A stretch of 64,000 nucleotides of DNA from Lotus japonicus (GCF_012489685.1 NC_080041.1:101270981-101334980), one strand, 5' to 3'; positions 35,475-46,815 are shown, counted from the first letter of the stretch. Notes: generated by a model not told the origin, from the sequence alone. Numbers and translations: made by a program.

Positions 35475-36720
35475 TAGCTGAACATATTGTTGGTATGTGT
35501 TTAATTTCTTGTTGCCTTTCATTTTGGTCTTTTTATAATTTTCGTGTTTCTGATTGGTTTGTGTTGTTTTTTTTTTTTAATTGGATATGAATAAGATAGA
35601 AATGACCCAAAATCAATACTGTAAAAAACACCGCATATGAAAAATTCTTTTAGGTTATGTAGCACCACATATTCCCTACAGTTCATATAACCATGTACCC
35701 CTATAAATATTTGTTTGTCTGTTCCTTTAAATTACAGTCATGAGCCATTAATCATGGGCTTATGTATACAATGGGCCAATCATTTTGTTGTTGCTTTTTG
35801 TACATTTTCATCACCCAAATCAGCATGATCACAATACCAACAACATGATATCGTTTAAGTTTTTTTTGGTCAAATATTTATGAAGTTTCGGTTCATTTTT
35901 CTTGTTGCTTTTTGTACATTTTCATCACCTTTGCTACTGTTGTTTCCTACTGCTAATGTGGCTACTGTACTGCCCTGCCCTTTGTTGGTCTTTCTCTCCC
36001 TCTCGGATGTTGGAATGGTTGATGTCCTGTGCTATTTGCTGCTGGTTCTCTTTGCCTTTCTTGCTGCCCAACTTTTGTTTTTGTTTCCTTTGTTGTTATT
36101 TCATTGTTGTTCAATTTCTTGTGTTTATTTTTGGGTGACATGAACCTTTTGCTACCTGCTGTGTACTCTTTGTTCTGTTTTGTAAAAATAATAATGGTAC
36201 AACCAAGTGTTGGGTTCATTGTTAAAATCTTACTTTTGCTAGGGTAGCTAAAATAGAAGATGTGAGGACTTGAATTTAATTTTATCGATTGATTTTAGAG
36301 GTTCATGGCTTAGCGTTGTTTATGTCATAGCCCTCTTTGCTCGTGCTTTGATAATGTTGTAATTGTATTATCACATGCATGTTGACTTGTTTGGATTCTT
36401 GTTTTATTGATGCAGGTTTATGGATATAGTGAAGTCTTTTGGATTTTAATGAGCAAGCTATTGGAGAATTTAGTTGTCATCTTTTTGTATCGTACTTACT
36501 CTTTCATTATTATATGTGTAGATGTATACACTTAATATGTATGTTTATTTTAGCCTATTTTGTTTGGCAACCTTAAAAGATGAACTTTGTCATGTTTTAT
36601 TGTATTTCCATTTAGCAAATATTATTACATAATCAAGCTACTTGGGAACTATGTAAATTTTCGTTTGGAAAAATATTTAGCATGTTTCTTTTAGCAAGGA
36701 ATGTGAATGCCTACGTTACT
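35475..36720 (+). other. 3' region of the CACTA gene
   Basis: T-rich non-coding DNA after the stop codon, inside the CACTA element. A phrase ttgttgctttttgtacattttcatcacc occurs twice (35786 and 35902). The many short frames show no protein family. Confidence 0.5.
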
Positions 36721-36764
36721 AACAATATATTAAAAATAAAAAATAAAAACAAAAAAAATTAACG

Positions 36765-37066
36765 CAGCGGTTTGGAACTGCTACATTTGTTGTTAATATC
36801 AAACCAAAGGCAACGGTTATAACCGCTACTAATCCTATCCAAAGGCAACTGTTAAAACTGCTACCTTTGAAGCTCGCTGGTGGTGTTATTTGTGCAGTAT
36901 TGGTAGCGGTTCCTGAAAAACCAACCGCTGCCTTTAATGTTTAAAGGTAGCGGTTATGAACCACTACTGTTGGACACAGTCTATGGCTATGCCTTGCTTT
37001 TCTGCGGTTATAACCACTACCTTTGCTATATTTTAACCGCTACCTTATCTATTTTTTGTACTAGTG
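36765..37066. mobile_element. CACTA 3' end: subterminal palindromic repeats and terminal CACTAGTACAAAAAA
   Basis: The last bases ttttttgtactagtg read CACTAGTACAAAAAA in reverse, a CACTA-type terminus, followed by cta as the likely 3-bp target copy. In the inner 300 bases the unit aaaggtagcggtta and its complement taaccgctaccttt occur about ten times, several joined as ggttataacc palindromes. They are the expected binding sites for the cognate transposase. The 5' end of the element is missing. Confidence 0.85.
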
Positions 37067-37076
37067 CTACCAAATG

Positions 37077-37391
37077 TATTAGAATTAGGGAGACCTAACT
37101 CTACCCAAAAGAGTTTGAGGTTGCTCTACCCTTCATAAGCACTTGATTGATCACATCTCTAGTTAATTTGGGACTCTAGCACACCCCCTCACGCTCAGGG
37201 TTGGACATATATATGGAGCGTGGAATGAAACCGGTGACCCAAATATGGGGTGTCTCCACAACAAATGGATCTAGAATAGGCTCAGATACCATATTAGAAT
37301 TAGGGAGGCCTAGCTCAACCCAAAAGTTAGCTCAAGAGTTGAGGGTTGCTCTACCTTTTATAAGCACTCTAGTCAATATGAGACTCTAACA
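37077..37391 (-). mobile_element. Complete TRIM retrotransposon, 315 bp, AAATG target duplication
   Basis: Two direct repeats of about 100 bp (37077-37181 and 37292-37391) begin (on plus) tattagaattaggga and end gactctagca/gactctaaca. Read on minus these are TG...(C/T)A LTRs. Next to the right LTR is ggctcagatacca (37279-37291), which on minus is TGGTATCTGAGCC, the tRNA-Met primer site. Next to the left LTR the minus strand has GTGAGGGGGTG, a polypurine tract. AAATG stands at both outer edges (37072-37076 and 37392-37396). There is no coding capacity, as defines a TRIM. Confidence 0.9.
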
Positions 37392-37399
37392 AAATGGTT

Positions 37400-37660
37400 G
37401 TTTTAGCGTTGAAATTTAACGTTCATCACAACAACAACACTAATTTCACCACTTTAAAAAACTCATTTAAATTTAGTGTCGGAGGGACCGATGCCACTTA
37501 GCGTCCTTTGAGACGGACGCTAAAATTACTAGCCAACATAGCGTCCGCCTACCAGCAATTAGCGGAGGCGAAAATCATCGGCCAATGTAGCATTGGCCCA
37601 TGTTGACACTAATGTCATGTAGGCACGGCCAAAATGGTGGGCGCGGAATTTAGCGTTGGC
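37400..37660. mobile_element. CACTA-like subterminal repeat remnant (AGCGTC/GACGCT family)
   Basis: Short forms of tagcgtc-, gacgctaaa, tttagcg and their complements are scattered through 260 bases, resembling the terminus at 7900-8014 rather than the one at 36765-37066. No CACTA terminus could be placed, so this is a fragment call. Confidence 0.35.
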
Positions 37661-38309
37661 TTGCCCATTGATTTCTCAACAACAACTTCAATGTTAGACT
37701 CTCTCTTTCACATTAATTATAATGCTCAAACGTCTCTTTCACCTTCCTTCGCCCATGTCCCTACTCTGCCGCCCGTCCTCTTGCTCTGCTGCTCCTCCCC
37801 CTCCTCCGACCCACTTTCCTCTCACCCTTCGTCAATGGCCCTCGATCCCCCTCACCTTCTTCACCAACCTCACCCTCACCCCATCGTTCTCCCGTCACCA
37901 CCCTTCTCATCCTCCATCATCCTTACGTACCCTCTCCCTAGGCCTTTTCCTTTGCCTCACCTTCTCCCCCGACCCCTCCTCCTCCCTCCTCCTCTACACC
38001 CTCACCCTGATCAACCTGCTCCTCCTCCCTCTACTACCCTCCTCCTCATCCTCTTCCTCTCCCTCGCCCACCATATCAACCTCCCTCTTCCCTCAGGCAC
38101 ATGATCTCACTGTCACGTCGTCACTCCTCCTCAATTTGCCTCCCCTCTGTCATTTTTTCGTGATTCGTTGCCCCACTACCGCTCCGTCGTGGGACACCCT
38201 ACTATCGTGTCATTGCTTATGTAGTTCTATTCCTAGAGCCTTCATCAGCTCAAATGTTGATCTCCAAATTCGTTTAGCTGGGGAGCCTAAATTGTTTTTA
38301 CTTAACTAA
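37634..38309 (+). other. Pyrimidine-rich reading frames, possible captured exon
   Basis: From about 37720 to 38160 the plus strand is very rich in C and T and two frames stay open (156 and 195 codons). One has a hydrophobic stretch (LLLYTLTLINLLLLPLLP) between Ser/Pro runs. I recognise no family. It may be a captured first exon of a membrane protein or just biased composition. Confidence 0.25.
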
Positions 38310-39090
38310 GATACCCAAACTCGTTTAACCAGGTTCTTCATTGATCTTTGTTGTTTGTCTTAGCCTCTTAGGATCGGTTATTTTAATTGGAGTATATATG
38401 AAAGTGTTGGAACTATGCGTAAATGCATATAATTGTTTGTCTTAGAATAGGATAATGAATGTATGTAATGAAAATATATATTATGAACTGATAAGATGGT
38501 TGAAGTTTTGGTACGTAATTGTCTTGTGTTTTAAATCTATTGTGTTAGCCGAGAAGATCTAAATTCTTATCGTAAGAAGAAGAATGAACATTAGTTATGG
38601 TGTAACGTGGTTAGAAAATAGTCTCGAGTTTTGTAGTATGACTTTCATGACAATATTAATTAAGAGCGATATATGACATAAATCAATGACAACATGTTCT
38701 CAACAACTGTTCATGTGAGAGATATTAGAATCTCATTTTAGGCTGTTGATAGTCGAATTAAACTAATGAAACACGACCTAGTGCGTCAATTACTGATGAT
38801 ACTTGATCAGTTATTTTTTATAGTATATAAGTATCTGAAAATTGTGACTACTTGCATGTCACGTAATAACGAATAGAATGATTAAGATTTATAGTAGGAG
38901 CGTCAAGTGACACAAATAAATTGCTTGCCACTCATGACTTAACTACGGTGAGAAAATGCATTCAATTTTTTAAACAATCTTAAATTTTGGATCAAACTCA
39001 TCATTCATATTATTATTGGTGGTTGTAGCCTAAAATTACATTTTTTAAGATAGCCTAAAATAACTTAAGAAGTCTAATTGGAAGTGTACA
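38310..39090. other. No gene seen
   Basis: AT-rich spacer between the C-rich block and the RNase H remnant, with no supported frame or repeat. Confidence 0.5.
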
Positions 39091-39107
39091 CACAATCTCG
39101 GCTGGAT

Positions 39108-39615
39108 AAAAGTCAACGTGGACGGCGCAGTTAGCAACAACCTCGTGACACTAATGGGGCGTGGGTACTGAAGGGGTTTAGTCGCAATCTTGGCATGATG
39201 ACGATAGCAAATGTCTTCCTCACGGAACTGCTAGTGGTGGCCACTGCAGTAGAGCTAGTGATGAGCCCGGACATGCCACGAGTACTTGTTAAGACTGACT
39301 CCATGGAGGTAGTGTGCTTATTGAACTCTCAGGAGACAAGGTCACATCAGTACGAGCATATCGCTACGAATATTCGCAACCTTCAGGCAGCTCATGGAGT
39401 TATAGTTTTCCAACATGCGTCACGAGTCTCCAACTCCTTGGCGGATTACTTGGCTAAACTTGGCTTGAGCTTCCAGTACGGTATTCACTGGTTTGATAGC
39501 CCTTTTGGGGAATGTCATGCTCTTCTAGCAAAGGACAATTGTTCTAGCACTAGCTTGTTTGTGGTTCCCGGTTAGTCTTTGTGTTTGGAGTTACCCTCCT
39601 TGTAACAAAAAAAAA
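39108..39615 (+). pseudogene. RNase H-like (RVT_3) tail of a LINE or related retroelement, with poly(A)
   Basis: GWIKVNVDGAVSNN opens at 39108 with the first catalytic Asp. A stop and frame change follow near 39170. The frame 39195-39575 then reads TELLVVATAVELVMSPDMPR, LVKTDSMEVVCLLN and ASRVSNSLADYLAKLGLS, giving Glu, Asp and the final Asp of the RNase H active site. The reading ends at a TAG. Then gtctttgtgtttggagtt...ccttgtaac and A9 at 39607-39615 look like a LINE 3' end. No upstream reverse transcriptase is attached, so it is 5'-truncated and broken. Confidence 0.8.
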
Positions 39616-39729
39616 GTGCACACACAAAAAAATGTAGTCCATGCGATAAAAAAAACTCCATAAAGTATAACATACAACCACAAATTAAATAAAATAAGGA
39701 TAAACATCTCCAAAATCTTATGCGGAAGA

Positions 39730-39898
39730 GTTTTGATTCATTTACACTTTTCATTATCTTTTATCTCATATTCTTTTTTATCTCATTTTCACTCACTTAT
39801 TTATTTTATTTTTTTATCACATTACCTATCATATATCTTATTTATCTATTTTTTCTTCATTACTCTCAGAAGTGAGATTGATATGTGAATCAAACGTT
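39730..39898. mobile_element. Possible small MITE
   Basis: Left ttttgattcatttacac and the reverse complement of the right end (cgtttgattcacatatc) form a partial inverted repeat around a T/C-rich core. No target duplication was confirmed. Confidence 0.35.
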
Positions 39899-40265
39899 TT
39901 CCTATGCTGAATTCTCAATCTCTTCCCATATTATAGATACCCACCCTCTAAGAACCCACAAGGTTGAATTATATTTTGATTCTGAACATATTTGGCTCTT
40001 TCTAGCAACAACTTTTGTACCGTTATTCCAACCAGTCATTAGCCGGAACTCTAATTTTACGCGTATGCTTCCATCATTCATAATTAAAACAAAAAACAAA
40101 CATTGAAGATTATCTTAATATTCCCCTTTTTTTCTCTCCATCATAAATTTTCACAATCCCTAAACCATCTAATAACAAACTCACGCAATGTACATACAAA
40201 TTCACCATCAAGTCCCTTCCAGTTAATTCTTGCCTCTAATTCACGTCCTTTATCGTAAACCATCA

Positions 40266-43200
40266 ATGGAATTCTTCCAAAGGGCAAAAGTGGTGCGCCT
40301 GAGAAGTCACCATGACAAATATTTGTTGGCAGATGAAGATCAAGAAGGTGTTTACCAAGATCGTGTTGGAACCTACAAAAATGCGAAATGGACGGTGGAG
40401 ATTGTAGAGGGTGCAAACTTGATACGATTGAAGAGTTGTTATGGGAAATACTTAACACCCACCAACATGCCATTCTTGTTGGGTGCCACAGGAAAGAAAG
40501 TGTTGCAAACACTTCCCACAAAGTTGGATTCGTCTTTGGAATGGGAACCCATAAGAGAAGGTGTGCAGGTCAGCCAGTGATGAACCCAAATTTTTTTTAA
40601 TTATTCTTTGTAAATTGCCTTTTATAACTTAAAGTTTATGTATTTGTCACGGTGCAGGTTAGACTCAAGACCCGTTATGGACAATATTTACGTGCCAATA
40701 AAGGCCTACCGCCATGGAGGAACTCAATCACGCATGATATCCCGCATAGGTCAAGAACTTCAAATTGGGTTCTCTGGGATGTAGACCTTGTAGAGCTTCG
40801 ACCACAACCTCCCAAAACAATACAAGACCTCACACCTATTGAAACGTCTAATAATAGTTGTTCCAATAATTCTACCTCGTTGGATCGATCTCTGTCTCCT
40901 TCTTCTGCATACTCTCCATCTCTCGAAGACGATGACTCATTAGCCAAAATCGATCTTCAGTCTTCCTTGCCAAATGAGGTTTGTTTTCATGCATAAAAAT
41001 TTGATTATCTCATTCATATAGCAATTTGTCAACTTCTTTCTTTTCCATATTAAACTTCATTTCTTAAATCACATTTCTTCTTTATTATCCGGAGTTCTTT
41101 TCTCAAAAGTTTCACTCTCTTTTAGCAGTTTCGATCCGTAGCTTTCTTTGTTGGGACGTGTTTTTAGTTTTTTTAGATTTAGTGGTGAGGTAAACCTAAC
41201 ATGAATTCTAATTGTTAGGTGATTTTTTCTTTAATGGACTACACTAACTTATTTTATTTTCAAGAGAAAAAAAATTATTATGAGCCCAGCCCATATTTTG
41301 TTTCTAAAAGGAGAATCAAACATTTTTTTGGTCTAACCGTACCATTGATAAAAAAAACTTTTTTTTATATTGGAAAAATAAATTGCACTCGCAAGGAATC
41401 GATCCCTAAACCTCCCCTACCCAACACATATGTCTCTCAGTTCCTACCACTTGAGCTATCATACGGGACAATTAAACCCTTGTTTTGAAAACACGCACAG
41501 CGTCAAGAATCTGACACACAACAAGGTGAATTTGAGAGAGGCACAATATAGATAATAAAGAGAAGAGGCTTTTTTGTTTCTAAAACGGGAATTAAACCCT
41601 TGTTTCGAAAGCACACACAGCATCAAGAATTTGAGAGGCACAACAACGTGAATTTGAAAGAGAGGCACAATGTAGAAAATAAAGAGAAGAGAATTTTTTG
41701 ATCTCTTTCACAGATTTTGTTATACATTTTTCAGTATGTGTTTCTTGTTATCAAATTCGTTATTTTAATCTTTTTTATTTGAATTTTTACCTCTATTGTT
41801 TGGTTATTGTCCTTTTTGTTGGGTCTTTTGGTGCCTATTCTCTAGGTTTTTTAGAAAAATATTATGTCGTATCTATTATTTTTCTTTAGTGGTGATTATC
41901 TCACTTGTGCTTATAGCATTGAGATAAGTTTTTCCACGTTAAAATTTTTTCACGGTTGGCATCTGCTTTGTTGCAAGTTTCAGCATTAAGGTTTTCACAT
42001 GAAGAGTTTTTGTACTCCTAATTTTCCCGCCGCGTCATTCTAGTACCGAGACTAATAATGGTGAGAAACTTAAAACTTGGAAACGAAATGCAACAAAAAA
42101 TAACCAAATAGCATGTGTTCTAGTGACTCTTTTCCTTTTTCGTTCGAGTTAAATGAAATATGCATTTTGCAATTTAGAGCGAAGAAAGCATGGATTAAAT
42201 TACCCAATTGATCTTAATTTCATCCTTTTAAAATGCAGTGCAGAGATTCAGATGAAATAGTGTCACCAGGGAAAGAAGGAAGGATTATATTTTATAACTT
42301 GGGTGATGAAAATGGGGATGTTCCTACTGCAAACGAAGAAAAATTCTTTACATTCAAAGGAAGCAGTGTAGGGGAGTTAAATGAGAAGTTAAAGGAAGAG
42401 ACAGGGCTTGATGATATTATTGTCTGTTGCCGCAATCCATTGAATGCAAAACTCTATCCCCTTCGTTTACAATTACCTCCCAACAATACTGACATGCATG
42501 TTGTTGTGGTTCCTTCCTCATTTCAACATGGTGAGCATTTTTCTACCTATTTTTTTTTAGGGATGGTGTGTCGATAGATTGTAGAAGGTTCTAAACCCTG
42601 AATTTCTCAAATTTTGAGAATGTTTGGCTTCAGAAATTTATTTCTAATGTATATATAAATGTTGGAGTGAGAAATAAGACGTTCTTTAAATCATATTACC
42701 ATGAGGTAAAATCACTGTAGCATTAAGTGGTTGAGTAATATTTAAACAAGTGTTATGATCTGAAATTTTCTTAGGTACTAATTAAAATATTGTTGGGTCA
42801 TTTAAATTGCGGTGATTTTACCTCATATTTACTTATAGTAAAATTTAGACAAGCAAGAGAAACAAAGAAAGAAATTAAATGAAAATACTTTTATTATTAG
42901 AAGTGTAATAAATAAAACTAAAAAATAGAAAAAAAATCAAGCTAAACATGATCTTCTATTTTAATTTATTACTAAACTAGGACCAAGTTACTTTGTATCT
43001 TTATACCTTGTATCTTTGTTTATCTGCATCTTTCTTTCTTGTTTGCGTGATCTCTCTCGTGAGTTGTACTGCTGTTGTACTTTGTATATTCTTTACTTTT
43101 ATTTTCTTTGTATTGGGTTAGGCACCCTAGTACGATCCTTTTAATAAATTTGGTTTATAAAAAAACTAAACTTGGACCAAGTTGGCTTTTGTTACTACAA

Positions 43201-43343
43201 GTCCATAGAATCATAGTAGTGGATTTTAATTTAAGGTTAGATAATACGCGTCCTTCACAATATTTTTCTTACCTTGTTTTACCATTTTGTTGTTTTCAGA
43301 ATGAACAAATGCAGATGCTGACTCTCACAAATTCACTTGGTAG
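40266..43343 (+). CDS. DUF569 domain protein (beta-trefoil, actin-crosslinking-like)
   Basis: Exons are 40266-40568, 40658-40978 and 42239-42530, all with GT-AG borders, plus a short last exon that I cannot fix. Splicing to 43300 gives GAA TGA at once. Splicing to 43315 gives about nine more codons to TAG at 43341. The first part, MEFFQRAKVVRLRSHHDKYL, WTVEIVEGANLIRLKSCYGK and YLTPTNMPFLLGATGKKVLQ, is the DUF569 trefoil. Exon 2 repeats its VRLKTRYGQYLRANKGLPPW motif, then has a Ser-rich linker (residues about 155-205). Exon 3 encodes the second conserved region (GRIIFYNLGDENGDVP, FTFKGSSVGELNEKLKEETG, LDDIIVCCRNPLNAKLYPLR). The total is about 305-315 residues. DUF569 proteins are plant-specific and uncharacterised biochemically; resemblance to fascin-type folds is structural only. 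Confidence 0.85.
41290..41475 (-). mobile_element. tRNA-derived SINE-like element (minus) in DUF569 intron 2
   Basis: On minus the sequence reads tagctcaagtggtaggaact (pol III A box) and, about 30 bases on, ggtttagggatcgattcct (B box GGNTCGANTCC-like), followed by an A/T-rich tail. This matches plant tRNA-derived SINEs. Target duplications were not resolved because the right flank is itself duplicated. Confidence 0.6.
41470..41700. repeat. Tandem duplication, unit about 115 bp, in DUF569 intron 2
   Basis: The run aattaaacccttgttttgaaaacac...gagaggcacaatatagataataaagagaagag is repeated directly as aattaaacccttgtttcgaaagcac...gagaggcacaatgtagaaaataaagagaagag. Confidence 0.8.
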
Positions 43344-43663
43344 AAATGCATCATGAGGGAAAGTGTTTGGTTCGAAGGATGTGATCAACATGCCCATACT
43401 TCACTCGTGTTTAGATGATGAACTCATGAAAGAAGAAAATGAGAGGAAAGAAATAGGGTGCAAAGAAGTGTAAGAGAAAAAAAAAATACATTGATTTTTA
43501 GATTGTTTGGATTGATTAAAAAAATTGAGTTTCTTTTCTCTTGTTTTTACTGGATTGTTTTGGATCATTTCAGACTCAACATAACATGTAGTTTCCGCTT
43601 CACATTTAGGTGTACAAGATAAAACATGGTAGGAAGAATAATCACTGAATCAGTACATAGAAA

Positions 43664-43727
<64 letters not shown>
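43664..43727. repeat. (CA)n(TA)n microsatellite
   Basis: A compound run of about 10 CA and 22 TA dinucleotides, ending 40 bases upstream of the LINE insertion. Confidence 0.95.
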
Positions 43728-43729
<2 letters not shown>

Positions 43730-43768
43730 AGCTGAAACATTAGATGCATTAAAGCCAAACAACTACAT

Positions 43769-45756
43769 TATTTCTGATTGTGACTGAGGGTTTAGGAGGG
43801 ATGTTGAGGGAAGCAGTGAAACAGAGGGTGTTCTCGGGATATAAGGTGGGAGAGGAAAATATTGAAGTATCTCATATTCAGTATGCAGATGATACTTTAA
43901 TTATTGGGGAAAGTACATTGGACAATATCCATACTATCAAAGGTATTTTGCGATGGTTTGAATTGATTTCTGGTCTAAAGGTCAATTTTTTCAAAAGTAA
44001 GTTGACGGGAATTGCTGTGGAGGAAAGGGTGGTGGAACAATATGCAGGAATTTTGAACTGCAAGGTCATGCAGATTCCCTTTGTGTATTTGGGGATCGAG
44101 GTGGGTGCAAACCCAAGGAGGGCGGCCACATGGGAACCAGTGATCAGGAGGGTGAAAAAGAAATTGACCCCTTGGAAGATGAAGCACCTCTCTTTTGGCG
44201 GTCGTCTTTGCCTCTTGAACTCGGTACTTAGTTCTATCCCTCTCTTTTATCTATCTTTCTATAAAATTCCATTGTCTGTTGCTAATAATATCAGGAAGTT
44301 GCAGCGAAGATTTTTGTGGGGGGGAAGTGAGGATGTGAGGAAAATTCCATGGGTAAGTTGGGATAGGGTGTGTAGGCCAAAGGATCAAGGAGGTTTAGGG
44401 GTGAGAGACATTGTAGCGTTTAATAGGGCCTTGTTGGGTAAGTGGAGGTGGAGGTTGCTGAGTGAGAGAGATAATTTGTGGGGAAGGGTCATCGGGTCGA
44501 AATATGGGGCTAAAGTATGGGTTGGTGAAGAGTCATGTTTTGGGAAAGGGTCAAATTGGTGGAAGGATCTAGGGATTATAGGGGAGTGTAGTGAGAGGGG
44601 GGGCTGGATACAAGAAAATATAAAGAGGGTAGTGGGGGACGGAAGTCCAGTGGGGTTTTGGGGAGAGTGTTGGGTTGGGGATGAGTGTCTAAAACAGAAA
44701 TTTAATAGGCTGTACAATGTGTCTGTGCAAAAGGATTCAACAGTGGCTGAGATGGGGGAATGGGGGGTGGCTGGGTGGGATTGGAAGCTGCGGTGGAGGA
44801 GAAATCTGTTCGTGCATGAGCAGCATATTTTTGATAGTTTACTGCAGGTGATTTCTTCAGTTCAGATTCAGAGGAACGTGAAGGACTCATGGCTCTGGAA
44901 GTGTGAACTAGAGGGGAGATATTCAGTGAAATCAGCATACTTGGCTCAATTCCCTCATGTTGACAGCAACATTTTTTTCAAGGAGTTGTGGAAGGGTTTG
45001 GCTCCTTCCAAGGTTATTTGCCTTGCGTGGAGAGTTGCTCTCAGAAGGCTGCCAACGTTGGATAATTTACTCAGGAGAGGAGTGGCTGTGGACAGCAATA
45101 GAAATGGTGCATGCTTCTTTTGTTCTCAGCAGTTGGAGAGTGCTGGACATCTTTTCTTTGGATGCAATGTCTCATATAGGATATGGATGAGCTGTTATGG
45201 ATGGTTAAGGGTGGAAACAGTATTACCAATTGACCATAACATTCACCTTGCGCATCATGAAATGTGGGGAAGAAACAAAAAACAAAGGTTGTGCTGGAAA
45301 ACAATTTGGCTTGCTGCTATTTGGAGCATTTGGGTTCACAGGAATGCAGTGGCTTTCAAAGGCGAACAAGTAAATTTGGAAGAGGTAGTGGATATGGTGA
45401 AATTGAGGTCTTGGTTGTGGCTCAAATCTTTGATGCAAAGCTTCAAATCATCTTTCTACGAGTGGGACAAGGAGCCTCTGATCTGCATGATGGGGAGCTA
45501 AGATTTACAATAATTATATCTTCCTTGGCCTTAAGGGATGCCCTTCAAATGGGCTGGTGCTATTGTATAGCGATGAGCTATTAGTATAGCTCTCTACAAA
45601 CCTTCTGCATGCTATGTCTGTTATGATTTTCGTTTTTTCCTTGGCTGCCTGTGGTTCTTATGTTATTAGAACATGGGGGTCATGAACATTGTAATCTCTC
45701 TTCTTGCACACCTTGTGCTGTTTTATGCATCTTTTCTTTGGCTTGTCAAAAAAAAA
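43769..45756 (+). mobile_element. 5'-truncated L1-type LINE with 8-bp target duplication
   Basis: The insert ends in a poly(A) at about 45748-45756, and the flanking bases aactacat occur at both borders (43761-43768 and 45757-45764; the A-run makes the right border fuzzy by a base or two). The body is one long reverse-transcriptase reading frame (separate entry) with a 3' untranslated part (45502-45747) ending tttggcttgtc-A(n). The 5' half, including ORF1, the endonuclease and the N-terminal RT blocks, is absent, as is typical after aborted reverse transcription. Confidence 0.85.
43777..45501 (+). pseudogene. LINE reverse transcriptase C-terminal half, open for 575 codons
   Basis: The frame has no proper start, as expected for a truncated element. 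It reads GLGGMLREAVKQ, then EVSHIQYADDTLIIGES with the catalytic YADD motif, then the RT thumb region (SGLKVNFFKSKLTGI, YLGIEVGANPRR, KLTPWKMKHLSFGGRLCLLN, GGLGVRDIVAFNRALLGKWRW). A zf-RVT zinc-binding segment follows (WKGLAPSKVICLAWRVALRR, CFFCSQQLESAGHLFFGC). It ends without an RNase H domain. Nucleic acid synthesis would be impossible without the missing N-terminal RT motifs. The absence of any stop or shift over 1.7 kb points to a recent insertion. Confidence 0.9.
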
Positions 45757-46034
45757 AACTACATCTAATGCTAATCTATAAACACTACAAAGGGAGAACT
45801 TTCCCTCTACTGTTCACCATGAGAGTATTATAGGATGTGTGCTGGTGCACCATAAGGTCATATTTGGGGTTCTTTTTTATTCTTTACGGCGTTATTACTT
45901 TGACTGATTAACTTTTCATGTTTTTACATTTAGAAATTCTTAATTTTTGTCAGAAATTATTCCTTTTGCAACCGTAAGGCAGGAAAAAAATCTGTTTTCT
46001 TAATTATATGATTATATTATATTATATAAATTAT

Positions 46035-46815
46035 GACTATGTTTGGCATGTCATTTCAGCTAGCTTATAGCTTATTTGACTAGCTTAAAGCTTATTTGAC
46101 TAGCTTAAAAGCTCTATAAAAATGTTTGGTGAATGAGCTTATTTCAGTAGCTTAAAGCTTTAAGCTATAAGCTATCTCAGGTAGCTTAAAGCTTAAAGCT
46201 TATAGCTTATTAAATATATTCTCATTTTTATCCTTATTATTTTATCAAAATTTCACCTTTAGCCTTATATGTTTTTTACTAAACCTATTTACCTACTCAT
46301 TTTCCGATGTACCAAGAAAAAAACTTATTTATTTATCGGTTATCACATTTGTCTCATATTACATCGTTCCCGCACAGAAATAATTACTACTTCAGAATAA
46401 AATAAATAATTTTATATTACAAATTATTTAATTTATTTTATTTAATTTAATAAAAATATAGAAAATTAGATAAGTAAAAATGAATATTATATTTTTAAGA
46501 TGATAAATTATTTGAGTGAAATTAAAATATTTATAATAATTTTAATATTAATATCATATAGGTATTAATGTGAAAATAAAGTAATATTAAATATAAAAAA
46601 ATTATACAACTATGTCTTTTTATGTCATTTTACAATTTCAGCTTGTTCAACGACTAGTTTTACCAAACACTTTTGTTCAAATTACGTAGCTTTTCAGCTA
46701 TCAGCTATCAGCTTTCAGCTAGCTTATCAGCTTTCAGCTTTCAGCTAGCTTTTCAGCTATCAGTTAGCTTTTCAGCTTTCAGCTAGCTTATCAGCTAAAC
46801 GTGTCAAACATAGCC
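46035..46815. mobile_element. MITE-like DNA element with AGCTTATAGCT-rich subterminal repeats
   Basis: Left gactatgtttggcatgtcattt and, reversed, right ggctatgtttgacacgttta make the terminal repeats, close to those of the element at 6219-7040. The flanking TAT is on both sides (46032-46034 and 46816-46818). The first 170 and last 140 bases are packed with agcttatagctt / agctatcagctttc units, in opposite orientation at the two ends. The core is over 80 percent A+T. Confidence 0.7.

Noticed and set aside
35880..36247. Hydrophobic plus-strand frames in the CACTA 3' region
   Set aside because: T-rich DNA gives Leu/Phe runs. There are no splice sites or family match.
43878..45438. Minus-strand reading frames opposite the LINE reverse transcriptase
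   Set aside because: They are shadows of the plus-strand coding sequence, which has clear RT motifs.
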